From positions 113,928 through 177,927 of the forward strand of contig NZ_LWQS01000060.1 in NCBI RefSeq assembly GCF_001650695.1: 64,000 nt of DNA, read 5' to 3'. The stretch comes from Chloroflexus islandicus (GTDB lineage Bacteria > Chloroflexota > Chloroflexia > Chloroflexales > Chloroflexaceae). The notes beneath the pieces are model-generated. The model saw only the letters and a program-made list of their open reading frames with translations. It ran no database searches and was not told the DNA's origin. This document shows, one piece after another, positions 18,046 through 26,623 of this stretch. Position numbers and translations under genes: made by a program. Within the stretch, counting starts at the first letter, position 1; every line of letters begins with the position of its first letter.

Positions 18046-18654
18046 CTACTTTCCTGCCGGCGCTTGTTCATGCCAGAGGTATGTCGCCCACGGTTCCGCC
18101 GGATAGACGCGCTGCGGACGCAAGGGGTTGATCCGCGCATTGAGCATCGTGCCGCGCCGGAGATTGGGCAAGCCCGCCTCCTCGACCAACCAGTATGCGC
18201 GCGCTTCGTAAGGACGCTGAGCCGGCGGGTAGACCCACAGCGTCAACTCCGTTTCGACCGCTCGCATCAAAATGGCTCGCTTATACGAACCAACAATCTC
18301 TACCTTCAACAGCTCAGCGCGCACCGGCACTGAAGTGGCTAAATCGCGATCGATCGCCTGCCGAATCGCCGAATAGCGCCGCTCAAAGTGGCGAATAGCG
18401 GTATGCACCGGCGGGATCAAGAGCAACGATGTGCTGATAATGGCATACGGCAACATCTGTTTGAGATCGAGCCGCTGTTCATCGCCATTGACAGTGCGGC
18501 AACGAAAATGCAACACACCGTCGCTGCGAACGGGCTGCAATTCGCCAGTGCAGATGAACGGGCCGATCACGCGAGCTAAATCGGGCATGAAGACCAGACC
18601 GGTCGTGCCGCAAATGAAGCCAAGCAGCAGGCTGAGTGCGATCCGGGCCAGCAT
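18046..18654 (-). CDS. Uncharacterised membrane protein (202 aa)
   Basis: Not recognised. From the ATG at 18654, preceded by GAGGAG, the product begins with a hydrophobic helix ('MLARIALSLLLGFICGTTGL'), then a short loop with two cysteines ('FICTGELQPV', 'HFRCRTVNGDEQ'), a second helix around residues 82-95 ('LPYAIISTSLLLIPPV'), and a soluble C-terminal half. The latter contains 'VRAELLKVEIVGSYKRAILM' and a Tyr/Arg-rich tail. The two-cysteine loop and paired helices suggest a membrane-anchored sensor-like protein, but no domain can be named. A longer frame from 18819 adds a low-complexity, unlikely extension. It lies downstream of the large kinase on the same strand. Confidence 0.75.
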   Translation of the reverse strand: MLARIALSLLLGFICGTTGLVFMPDLARVIGPFICTGELQPVRSDGVLHFRCRTVNGDEQRLDLKQMLPYAIISTSLLLIPPVHTAIRHFERRYSAIRQAIDRDLATSVPVRAELLKVEIVGSYKRAILMRAVETELTLWVYPPAQRPYEARAYWLVEEAGLPNLRRGTMLNARINPLRPQRVYPAEPWATYLWHEQAPAGK

Positions 18655-18808
18655 AGGGGCGCTCCTCTGGCGGAATGGGTAACGAACTAACGGTGGCGCA
18701 GGTCGTTGCGCGCAGCGGCGAGGGTGACAGGGCAGCAGCGAGGGGGGCTGCACCGACCTCATTGTTATGTCTGATTGTAGCACATGAAGAGTACCAGATA
18801 CACTGGAA

Positions 18809-21800
18809 TTATCTGGCATGTTGCTGTTGCTGCAAAAGCTGTTCGATACGCTCGACCAACCGGCGCAGACTTACCGGCTTGGCCAGATAATCGGTTGCGC
18901 CGGCCAATAAGCAACGCTCGCGATCACCCGGCATCGCCAGCGCGGTGACGGCAATAATCGGTGTAGCAGCGTACATCGCTTGCGCGCGTAATTGCCGGAT
19001 CGCTTCTAACCCGTCCATTTCAGGCATCTGAATATCCATGATGATCAGATCGGGCTGCCATTCGGCGGCGACTGCCAACGCCTCGCGCCCATTCCGCGCG
19101 ACCTGCAACTCATACCCACACGCCTTCAGGTATTCACTCATCGTTGCGAGGTTGAGTTCGTTGTCTTCAGCCACCAAGAGCTTAGCGCCTAATCCGCGGC
19201 GCAGGTGCAGCGTGGTCGTTGGCCGCGGCGAAAAAGTGATTTGGCTCAAGGCACGCCGAACCGCACCCCGATCAACCGGTTGCACCAGCCATGCCGTCGC
19301 GCCGGCTGCCAACGCTTGTTGGGCTTCATCCGCTATGACGATGGCAATCACTGGGATCGAACGCAAGTCAGGATCGTGTTGCAAGCCGGCGAGAATCTCC
19401 CAACCCGCGCCGCCGGCGATGTGAAGATCAAGCACGATCAGATCGGGACGCACTGTGGCGGCGTGCGCAAGCGCGTCACTGCTTTGCAACGCCAATACCG
19501 GCTGGATCTGCTGCTCTTCGAGGTAACGGGCCAATTGATCGGCCATCGTCACCGAATCGACGATCACCAATGCCACCCGCAACGGCGACAATTCGTCATC
19601 AATCGCGGTCGCAACCGCATGCGTTGCCGGTTGATACGGCAACGTCACGGTAAAGATGCTACCTTTCCCCGGCTCGCTGGTGACTGAAACGCTGCCACCG
19701 TGCAGATCGGCAAGACGCCGTACCAGCGCCAACCCCAAGCCGCTCCCCTCATGTTGCCGGCTGAGGCTGCTATCGAGCTGCACAAACGGCTGGAAGAGGG
19801 ACTGCATCTGTTCGGGTGCAATGCCAATGCCGGTATCGCTGACCGTAAAGGCAATGGTGCCTTGAGCCGCATCGGTCGTAACCTGCAACTCCACCGAACC
19901 GCCGTCGGGCGTGAACTTCACGGCATTGCTCAACAGATTGACCAGTATCTGTTTGATACGGCGGGGGTCGGCTAAAAAGCGCGTCTGCGGATTGTCGATC
20001 GATAGCGAAAGCCGGATCTGTTTCTTGTGGGCCTGCTCTTTGACCAGTGTCAGGCTCGCTTCGCACAGATCGCTGACCGCGACCACCTCTTTGCTGATAT
20101 CCATCCGCCCCGCTTCAATTTTGGCCAAATCGAGCACATCGTTAATCAGGGCTAGCAAATGGCGACCGCTTGCCTCAATCGCCCGCACCGCCGCCTGCTG
20201 CCGCTCGTTGAGCGGGCCGCGCAACTCTTCTAACAGGCTCTCGCTGAGGGCAAGAATTGCGTTCAGCGGGGTGCGCAACTCGTGGCTCATATTGGCAAGG
20301 AACTCATCTTTGGTGCGCACGGCCCGCGCCAACTCGGCATTGGCCCGGCTCAATTCAGCGGTGCGTTCGGCGACGCGGCGGGCGAGTAGATCACGTTCAG
20401 CCTGCAAGGCTAACTCGGCTGTACGCCATGCCGTGATATCACGCACAATCGCGATCGCCTCATCACCAGCGGGGCTAGCCTTGATGCGCGCTTCAAAGAA
20501 GCGTTCGCGATCGTCGATCTGCAGTTGATAGGCGACGGTCTGTAATTCGCCGGTCGCAAACGCCATCTCCAGTGCATCGCGCAATTGCCGGCTCAAATCC
20601 TCCGGCAACACTGTTTCAAACGGTTGGCCGAGAAAGAGTTCTGGCTGTTGCACAAGCATTGTGTTCGGTGGCGCCGAGAAATCAATGAAGACGCCTTGCC
20701 GGCTTAGCCGGAAGACCATATCCGGCAATGTACTGACAATGAGATGATTACGTTGTTCGCTTGCGCGGAGCTGCGCCTCTTGCCGCCCGACCACGATGGC
20801 AAAGGCAACATCATCGGCCAGTTCGTTGAGCAAACGCACTTCGTCAAGATCGAAAAAAGCGGGCTGGCCGGCATAGAGGCTTAAGGTCGCATACACCTCG
20901 CCATTAACCAGCAACGGAAAACTCGCCGAGGCGCGATACCCTAACCGCAACGCCGCTTCACGCCACAATGCCACCCGTTCATCAGTCGCCAGATTATTGA
21001 CAATCATCGCTTGGCCGCTGCGCAGCGCCTGCGCCGTCGGGCAGGTCGTATCTTCGCTCAGTAAGATATGAAGGCGTTCGAGGTAATCGCCTGCTTCACC
21101 GGCGAATGCCACCGGTTCTAACCGATCACTGCCTGTTTGCCGCTGCCCGATCCACGCCATCCGAAACCCGCCCACCTCAACCGCAATCCGGCAGACCTCT
21201 TGAAAAATCCGCTGCGGCTCACGTTCGCGGATGATCATCTGGTTAATGGCGCTGAGCAAGGCATAGGTGCGGGTGAGCCGGCGTTGGCGCGCGTCGTGCC
21301 GCTGGCGCTGACCGATAAAGAGAAAGAAGATTACAAGGCTAGCGACAGCGATCAGCGTGCGGCTCACGACATCCCAATTCAACCAACGGTTTGGGTAGGT
21401 CGCGCCGGGCCGCAACGCAAATTGCCAGACCCGGCCATAGCGATCCTGCTCGATGACCATCGCGGCCTCACTCACAAATCCCGCCAGATCAAGCTGCTCT
21501 GGCGGTTGAGCCGCACCCGATGCGTAAAAAGCGAGCGGCTGCGGCGCGCCATCGGTGACATCGAGCAAGAGCACCTCAAGATCAGGAGGGACAACCGGGC
21601 GTAACGCCTGTTCGATCAACTCAGCCGGCATCACCAAGAACATGACCATTCCGGTAATCCGGCGCCGGCGCTCGTCGATATCTTGCGGCGGCAAGCCTGC
21701 ATTATACACCGGCGCCATAAACAAGACCGCCGGCATATCCACGGTTGCCACATACGGGCGAATCGGCCCGGTCATCACAATCTGCCCGCTATCGCGCGCC

Positions 21801-22855
21801 TGCGCCAACGCATCGCGCCGTACCGGCTCGACCGCCATATCCATGCCTAACACCGGACGGCGCTCGGCAAACGGTTCGACATACGTCAAGGGAAAATACT
21901 CAGGCCGTGGGCCTGCTGGCGGACCGAAGGCACCCGGTTCGCGCACCCGAAAGTCTGGCAAGCCGGTTTCCTGCATCTGGCGCTCAAACCCAACTCGTTC
22001 GGCCTGCGTCACTCGCTGCGCCCAACCGACCGACTGTAACGCCGGTAGCTGATTGAGGATAGTGCGCACAAAGACGCTAAACTCATGCTGTTCAACCTGC
22101 TGCGAAGCGAGAAAGAACGCGCCAATGCCCTGAATTCCTTGTTCATAGCGCGTTAGCCGATCATCGATCAGACTCATGATTTCGTTGGCATCGGCTTGGA
22201 GTTGGTCAGCATACCGCTGCTGGGCATCGCGCCAGATCAGTTGCAAACTAAAGAGCAGCAATGCCAGCAAGAGACTGCTCACCGGCCACAAGAACGGTTC
22301 ACGCATGGGTCGCTGGCGCCAATAGTAGACACCGACGACAAACCAAGGCGTGACCAGCCAAACACCGGCGAGGAAGTTGAGCCACCATTGCCCGCCAGCC
22401 AGCAGCCAATCGCCAGCCAAGCGCACTCCGGCAGCGGTCATTGTCGCTACGCCGATAAACGGCGCCGGCAGGACAGCCAACGCGAGTAACCCGCACACCC
22501 GTAAGACACGTGGCAAGGATGCCGGCGGCAGCGACCCGCCAAACCGGTACACGAGGAAACAAGCCAGCCATGCCTGTCCCAGCGCGGTGCTGGCAAAGAT
22601 TACTGCCGAGAGCAACAATCGCTCAAACGGGAGACCTAGCTGCCAGAAGACGGCGCCGTATCCAACCAAGGCGCCGGCAAAGATGACCGGCAAGACGCGG
22701 TTGCCGGCGAGCAGCGCACCGCCTAACGCCACGCCAGCGGCGAGCCAAATCAATGGCAAGCCGCGCGTGGTGACGACCGGCTGCGCGCTGAGCCAGATTA
22801 GTACAGCGTAACCAAGACCAAAGCCAAGCAATATGCGCCGGCGTAGGTAGATCAT
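18809..22855 (-). CDS. Hybrid sensor histidine kinase (MASE1-CHASE-GAF-PAS-HisKA-HATPase-REC-REC)
   Basis: A 1,348-aa membrane signalling kinase. The N-terminus has about eight hydrophobic helices of MASE1 type to about residue 220. An extracytoplasmic CHASE-like domain follows ('FVRTILNQLPALQSVGWAQR'). A GAF domain spans about 555-690, then PAS to about 810 and a coiled coil. HisKA has its phospho-histidine in 'NMSHELRTPLNAIL' (about residue 855). The HATPase N-box is 'NLLSNAVKFTPDGG', with 'DTGIGIAPEQM' and 'GSGLGLALVRRL' loops. Two receivers follow: the first with 'LIVLDLHIAGGAGWEIL', the second with 'LIIMDIQMPEMDGLEAI' and the conserved 'AVTALA'. The ATG at 22855 has GGAG upstream; an earlier ATG at 22888 has none. 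No dedicated response regulator is adjacent. Confidence 0.92.
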   Translation of the reverse strand: MIYLRRRILLGFGLGYAVLIWLSAQPVVTTRGLPLIWLAAGVALGGALLAGNRVLPVIFAGALVGYGAVFWQLGLPFERLLLSAVIFASTALGQAWLACFLVYRFGGSLPPASLPRVLRVCGLLALAVLPAPFIGVATMTAAGVRLAGDWLLAGGQWWLNFLAGVWLVTPWFVVGVYYWRQRPMREPFLWPVSSLLLALLLFSLQLIWRDAQQRYADQLQADANEIMSLIDDRLTRYEQGIQGIGAFFLASQQVEQHEFSVFVRTILNQLPALQSVGWAQRVTQAERVGFERQMQETGLPDFRVREPGAFGPPAGPRPEYFPLTYVEPFAERRPVLGMDMAVEPVRRDALAQARDSGQIVMTGPIRPYVATVDMPAVLFMAPVYNAGLPPQDIDERRRRITGMVMFLVMPAELIEQALRPVVPPDLEVLLLDVTDGAPQPLAFYASGAAQPPEQLDLAGFVSEAAMVIEQDRYGRVWQFALRPGATYPNRWLNWDVVSRTLIAVASLVIFFLFIGQRQRHDARQRRLTRTYALLSAINQMIIREREPQRIFQEVCRIAVEVGGFRMAWIGQRQTGSDRLEPVAFAGEAGDYLERLHILLSEDTTCPTAQALRSGQAMIVNNLATDERVALWREAALRLGYRASASFPLLVNGEVYATLSLYAGQPAFFDLDEVRLLNELADDVAFAIVVGRQEAQLRASEQRNHLIVSTLPDMVFRLSRQGVFIDFSAPPNTMLVQQPELFLGQPFETVLPEDLSRQLRDALEMAFATGELQTVAYQLQIDDRERFFEARIKASPAGDEAIAIVRDITAWRTAELALQAERDLLARRVAERTAELSRANAELARAVRTKDEFLANMSHELRTPLNAILALSESLLEELRGPLNERQQAAVRAIEASGRHLLALINDVLDLAKIEAGRMDISKEVVAVSDLCEASLTLVKEQAHKKQIRLSLSIDNPQTRFLADPRRIKQILVNLLSNAVKFTPDGGSVELQVTTDAAQGTIAFTVSDTGIGIAPEQMQSLFQPFVQLDSSLSRQHEGSGLGLALVRRLADLHGGSVSVTSEPGKGSIFTVTLPYQPATHAVATAIDDELSPLRVALVIVDSVTMADQLARYLEEQQIQPVLALQSSDALAHAATVRPDLIVLDLHIAGGAGWEILAGLQHDPDLRSIPVIAIVIADEAQQALAAGATAWLVQPVDRGAVRRALSQITFSPRPTTTLHLRRGLGAKLLVAEDNELNLATMSEYLKACGYELQVARNGREALAVAAEWQPDLIIMDIQMPEMDGLEAIRQLRAQAMYAATPIIAVTALAMPGDRERCLLAGATDYLAKPVSLRRLVERIEQLLQQQQHAR

Positions 22856-22927
22856 TGCCGTACACTCCGGTAGGTACGCCGACATCAACCAACGCTACCA
22901 GAGTGAATCGTAGCACGTTAGAGAAAT

Positions 22928-23416
22928 TTACGCCAACGCTGGCGATACTTCCGCCAAGTGGCGATACGCACCGGCAAAGTATAAGAGCGGTTCCCCTTCA
23001 GGTGCGCGACGCAGCGCAAGCACCCGCCCCAGCACAATCAGGTGATCGCCGCCGTCGAGGATGCGATCGCGGGCGCAGACCAATGTGGCAAGGCTATCGC
23101 GCAACACTGGTGCGCCGGCCAGTTCAATCATTGGGATATCGAGATCAGGCTGTGGCCGGCCGGCAAAATGGCGTGCAATCGCTTCTTGATCGGCGCGCAA
23201 GATATTCACCGCAAACTGAGTCGCTGCGCTGATCACCGGCGCCATACGCGCCTTGCGATCGACACAGACGAGTAACAGCAACGGATCAAGCGAAACCGAA
23301 GTGAGCGAGTTAGCGGTCATGCCCCGAATCTGCTGGCCATCACTGGCGGTAATCACCGTCACCCCGGTGGCAAACAAACCCATTGTGGCGCGATAGTCAC
23401 GTGGATCGACAGTCAT
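22928..23416 (-). CDS. Flavin reductase family protein (FMN-binding split barrel)
   Basis: A 162-aa flavin reductase-like protein. 'YRATMGLFATGVTVITASDG' and 'GMTANSLTSVSLDPLLLLVC' are the hallmark FMN-binding segments of the HpaC/FRP family, and 'QFAVNILRADQEAIARHFAG' is the helix that follows. Such enzymes use NAD(P)H to supply reduced FMN to a monooxygenase or other acceptor; no partner oxygenase is adjacent. The start is the ATG at 23416; a TTG four codons upstream is a less likely alternative. Confidence 0.88.
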   Translation of the reverse strand: MTVDPRDYRATMGLFATGVTVITASDGQQIRGMTANSLTSVSLDPLLLLVCVDRKARMAPVISAATQFAVNILRADQEAIARHFAGRPQPDLDIPMIELAGAPVLRDSLATLVCARDRILDGGDHLIVLGRVLALRRAPEGEPLLYFAGAYRHLAEVSPALA

Positions 23417-23714
23417 TGAACATCTCAACGTATTTCAAAACTTCTTCCTTATAGAAGTATACGCCGAGTACGGTGAAATGAGCAAGGCGTTATGGGGTGC
23501 GGCAATTTGACTGCCGCAACATCCCATTTAGCGGGAGAAGGTTTCAAGCTGCCTACACGCCCCTACGCTGGCTGATGAGGGGCGGGCCGCAGGCCGCTGA
23601 TCCTCACCCCCCGGCCCCTCTCCCGCCTCACGGCGGGAGAGGGGGAGCCGCTGGATAACGTGTACGGCATCGCGGGCGCAGAACGTGGGAACGCCCCGCT
23701 CCTGCGCCAGTGAG

Positions 23715-23965
23715 AGCGGGGCATGGTTGGATTCCGCGCGAAGCGCAGCGTTCCGCGTGCGCACGGTCGAGTTACCCCCACCCCCAACCCCTCCCCCGCT
23801 GGGGGAGGAGCGGGCCAGCAGCCCGATCGGGCTTCGTAAACCGAGCCCGGCCTTTCAGGGCCGGGTTCCTGCCATTCCAAAGCTGGCTCGTACCGCTAGA
23901 GCGGGAGATTGCTTCGGTCGGGCGGCACCCAGCGCGGCTGGGTGCCACCACTCCCTCGCAATGAC
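23715..23965. repeat. Direct repeat, copy 1
   Basis: Begins with AGCGGGGCATGG and ends with CTCGCAATGACA. It includes a 'CCCCCACCCCCAACCCCTCC' block and a half of the CATTGCGAG palindromic element. About 90% identical by eye to copy 2 at 24076-24330, with a few short indels. Confidence 0.8.
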
Positions 23966-24075
23966 AACGGGACGTCGCGCAGACCCAGCAGCTCCCCGCA
24001 CCCGTGGGAGCGGGTTCTTGCCGCGTTTGACCGCGACCGTGATCGGCAGCAGCTCCCCGCACCCGTGGGAGCGGG

Positions 24076-24330
24076 AGCGGGGCATGGTTGGATTCCGCGC
24101 GAAGCGCAGCATTCCGCATGCGCACGGTCGAGTTGCCCCCACCCCCAACCCCTCCCCCGCTGGGGGAGGGGCGGGCCAGCAGCCCGCGCAGCGGGCTTCG
24201 TCAGCCTAGCCCGGTCCTTCAGGGCCGGGCTCCTGCCATCCCAAAGCTGGCTCGTACCACTAGAGCGGGAGATTGCGTCGGTCGGGCGGCTCCCCGCCGC
24301 GCTGCGAGCCGCCCCTCCCTCGCAATGACA
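24076..24330. repeat. Direct repeat, copy 2
   Basis: Partner of 23715-23965, with the same order of parts. Differences cluster in the short GC-rich variable segments, notably just before the final CTCCCTCGCAATGACA. Confidence 0.8.
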
Positions 24331-24761
24331 GCCGGAAAGCGGGCGAGGAGGCCGGGAGATGAGGGCTATGTGCAAACCGTGCAGCACACAACGGGTTTGG
24401 CGAGGGATACGAGCGCGCTCGTATCCCCGCCCTCCCCCGCGCCCTCTGCACCCCCTGCGGTAAAAAAACACCCCTCCCCCGTTGGGGTTGAGGGGCCGAG
24501 GGTGGGGGCAACATCACAGCTCGGCTCGCAATGACAATCAGGGCGGTGGTGCTCCCCCAAAAACCTTTGCGTCCTTCGCGTTCCTCAGCGCCTTGGCGTT
24601 TACCATCGCTGCGGCTTTGCTCGCTTGGCGCCTTGGTCATGATCCCTCACCCCCGGCCCCCCTCCCTATTCCCCACCTAGTTGTTTCTTCGCCTGCTCTG
24701 TGCTATGCTGTATAGAACAAATTATTGTCGTAAGATCGGTTTGTATTGAATAGGTGCAACG

Positions 24762-25217
24762 ATGACCATCACCGATCGCATGCTGACCGGCGCTATTGCC
24801 AACAATCCCGGCAATTACCATGGCGATGGCGAGTGGCGCTACTCGATTACCCAGCGCACCCTCTATTTCAGCAAAGCGGCCGCCCCCGATCCGCGCGATA
24901 AAGAGCCGTTCTTCCCCTTGCCATCGTTAAATCCCGATGGATCAGGGCGGATGGAACGCGCGTTTCGTCAATTTATCCGCCGGCGTTGGCCGCCGAGCCG
25001 GTGCGCCGAATTAGAGAAGTTTGCCGAACGCAAAGGTTGGCATTTAGCGATGGAATTGAAGTACGGTGGCGGCGCGCTCGAAGACCACGAAGCCGCCGAA
25101 TGGCAGTACGTCGTCAACCGCGAATTGCAGCGGCTCGCTGCCGAAGTGCGAGCTCGCATCGCTGAACTCGAGGCGCAAGCTACCCAATCTGACCCGACGC
25201 CTGCATCTGGCGGGTAA
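24762..25217 (+). CDS. Hypothetical protein (151 aa)
   Basis: Not recognised. A soluble, charged 151-aa protein starting at an ATG with AGGTG upstream. It has an aromatic N-terminal half ('GDGEWRYSITQRTLYFSK', 'EPFFPLPSL') and a C-terminal helical part rich in Glu, Arg and Ala that could form a coiled coil ('YVVNRELQRLAAEVRARIAE'). There is no signal peptide or membrane helix. Codon use looks like that of neighbouring genes, supporting a real gene. Its last 38 nt overlap the 3' end of the convergent minus-strand gene. It follows the long repeat-rich region; AT-rich promoter-like sequence lies at about 24700-24760. Confidence 0.7.
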   Translation: MTITDRMLTGAIANNPGNYHGDGEWRYSITQRTLYFSKAAAPDPRDKEPFFPLPSLNPDGSGRMERAFRQFIRRRWPPSRCAELEKFAERKGWHLAMELKYGGGALEDHEAAEWQYVVNRELQRLAAEVRARIAELEAQATQSDPTPASGG

Positions 25218-25560
25218 ACGTCCAACCCAACCGGCGGTAGACCAACGTCGCCGTGATGGTATACGCCTCACCGGCGCGCGCCGTTCCAATCAACGGCACC
25301 TCAGCCTCGAGCGCCTCGCCATCAACGGTGACACTCCCCGTCGCGCCGCCGGCGCATTGGAGATCAAAGATCACATTGACCGGCCGGCTGCCGGCGCTAT
25401 AGCCCCAACTCACGGTCGCATACACTGGCCCGATCCCGCTGAGGCTGGTAATCCGCAGATTGCGCAGCCGCGCCGGAATGATCGCGCCGCGCACCGTCAT
25501 AATGGTCACCACCGACCAAAACGAGAGCCAGAACCCGCGTTGCAAGGCTTTCGTGTTCAT
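25180..25560 (-). CDS. Hypothetical membrane-anchored or exported protein (126 aa), last gene of the rmlD operon
   Basis: Not recognised. The N-terminus ('GFWLSFWSVVTIMTVRGAII') is a probable signal anchor. The rest reads as a small beta-rich domain ('VYATVSWGYSAGSRPVNVIF', 'VTVDGEALEAEVP', 'YTITATLVYR') with one cysteine. Its ATG overlaps the stop of the upstream yhbY-like gene (ATGA), placing it last in a five-gene overlapping operon. The 3' end overlaps the convergent gene at 24762-25217 by 38 nt. A surface or cell-wall role is possible given the glycosyltransferases in the operon, but this is inference. Confidence 0.68.
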   Translation of the reverse strand: MNTKALQRGFWLSFWSVVTIMTVRGAIIPARLRNLRITSLSGIGPVYATVSWGYSAGSRPVNVIFDLQCAGGATGSVTVDGEALEAEVPLIGTARAGEAYTITATLVYRRLGWTFTRQMQASGQIG

Positions 25561-25844
25561 ACGTGGATCTTCCTCTGCGCCGGATCGCGGTGCTGGCGGT
25601 AAAGGATCGCCGTGTGGCCGATAATCGCCACCAACATCGCCCCGGTCGTCGCTACTATTGTCTCGACCAACTCATCTTTCATGTCTTTGTAGTCAAGAAA
25701 CCGCAGTTTGATCAACTCGTGGGCATCGAGTTCTTGTTCGACCTTCGACAGAATGTTTTCAGTCAGGCCATGCTTGCCAATCATCACCGTAACCGGCAAG
25801 GCATGGGCGAGGCGGCGCAGATGCGCGCGTTGGCTAGGTGTCAT
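25557..25844 (-). CDS. yhbY: YhbY-family RNA-binding protein (CRM domain)
   Basis: A 95-aa stand-alone CRM domain that covers the whole protein. The family pattern is clear: 'RAHLRRLAHALPVTVMIGKH' with the GKxG loop ('IGKHGLTENIL'), 'VEQELDAHELIKLRF' and a C-terminal 'ILYRQHRDPAQRKI'. YhbY proteins associate with precursors of the large ribosomal subunit. It is embedded by ATGA overlaps between a glycosyltransferase gene and a small membrane-protein gene, an unusual setting for a ribosome-assembly factor. Confidence 0.92.
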   Translation of the reverse strand: MTPSQRAHLRRLAHALPVTVMIGKHGLTENILSKVEQELDAHELIKLRFLDYKDMKDELVETIVATTGAMLVAIIGHTAILYRQHRDPAQRKIHV

Positions 25845-26623
25845 CGGGGAGCAACCTCCTCTACGGGGACGGATGTAACATCATACCGGCCACGGAGATC
25901 ATTCCAGCGCACCCGTAGCACATCACGGAGATTGCGCCACGAGTCGCGCAGCGGATTGACTTTGGTTTCCGCGCCGTAGCGCCACGTCACCGGAATTTCG
26001 GCGATCGGGTAGCCACGGCGTTGGGCAAGGAAGAGCAATTCGACATCGTACGCCGTCACAGCGGCGCCGCGCACGACCGGCGCATCATCGCCGTAAATCC
26101 GCACCCGGCGGAAGAGATCGCGAGCCACCTCACGGCGCAACGCCTTGAAACCGCACTGGGTATCGTTGATCCCCCGCAGGGCCACGAGACGAATGATCCC
26201 ATTGAAGACCCGGCCCATCACATGCCGGTACCATGGTTCGCCCTCGCGGGTTGCACCGACCCCCTCACGGGAACCGATCGCGATCGGATAGCCAGCCTCA
26301 ATCGCGGCGCGCAATCGTGGCCATTCCTCAATCGGCACCGCTAAATCAGCATCACACAGCAAGATGATCGATCCACGCGCTGCGAGCGCCCCCGCGCGCA
26401 CCGCAAAGCCTTTGCCGCGATGATCACAGCGCAACACAGTGACACCGGGGAAGGCAGTGGCAATTTCGGCGGTACGATCGTCGCTGCCATCATCGACGAC
26501 GATCACTTCGCTGGCGTATGGTTCGGCGGCGAGAAAGGTCATAATCGCGGTGAGGGTCGCCGGCAGGCGCCGCTCTTCGTTGTACGCCGGGATCACAATG
26601 GACAGGAATGGTTCGTTGGTCAT
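25841..26623 (-). CDS. GT2 glycosyltransferase, dolichyl-phosphate beta-glucosyltransferase-like
   Basis: A 260-aa family 2 glycosyltransferase of the ALG5/DPM type, which transfers a sugar from a nucleotide donor to a polyprenyl phosphate. 'LSIVIPAYNEERRLPATL' begins the GT-A fold, 'VIVVDDGSDDRTAEIA' holds the nucleotide-binding Asp residues, 'ILLCDADLAVP' is the DxD-like metal motif, and 'GINDTQCGFKALRR' is the characteristic ALG5-like segment. No C-terminal membrane helices are seen. The ATG at 26623 overlaps the stop of the upstream gene; a longer frame (to 26896) runs antisense-like through that gene and is rejected. Confidence 0.88.
   Translation of the reverse strand: MTNEPFLSIVIPAYNEERRLPATLTAIMTFLAAEPYASEVIVVDDGSDDRTAEIATAFPGVTVLRCDHRGKGFAVRAGALAARGSIILLCDADLAVPIEEWPRLRAAIEAGYPIAIGSREGVGATREGEPWYRHVMGRVFNGIIRLVALRGINDTQCGFKALRREVARDLFRRVRIYGDDAPVVRGAAVTAYDVELLFLAQRRGYPIAEIPVTWRYGAETKVNPLRDSWRNLRDVLRVRWNDLRGRYDVTSVPVEEVAPR

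Larger units (their letters stand above)
23430..24700. repeat. Non-coding region filled with interspersed repeats
   Basis: About 1.3 kb without a credible gene. It holds an imperfect 'GGTGCGGCA...TGCCGC' palindrome (23492-23527); two roughly 250-bp direct copies (23715-23965 and 24076-24330, offset about 361-365 bp); two copies of an 'AGCTCCCCGCACCCGTGGGA' palindrome (around 23990-24013 and 24050-24075); a fragment of the CTCGCAATGACA element family near 24520; and a stretch with 'CCTTTGCGTCCTTCGCG' (24562-24603), a short sequence type that I recall being scattered in many bacterial genomes. Apparent reading frames here are low-complexity by-products of these repeats. Confidence 0.85.

Noticed and set aside
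23528..24640. Several open frames of 80-190 codons in the repeat island
   Set aside because: Low-complexity Pro/Arg/Gly translations created by palindromic and C-rich repeats, duplicated together with them; no ribosome-binding sites.
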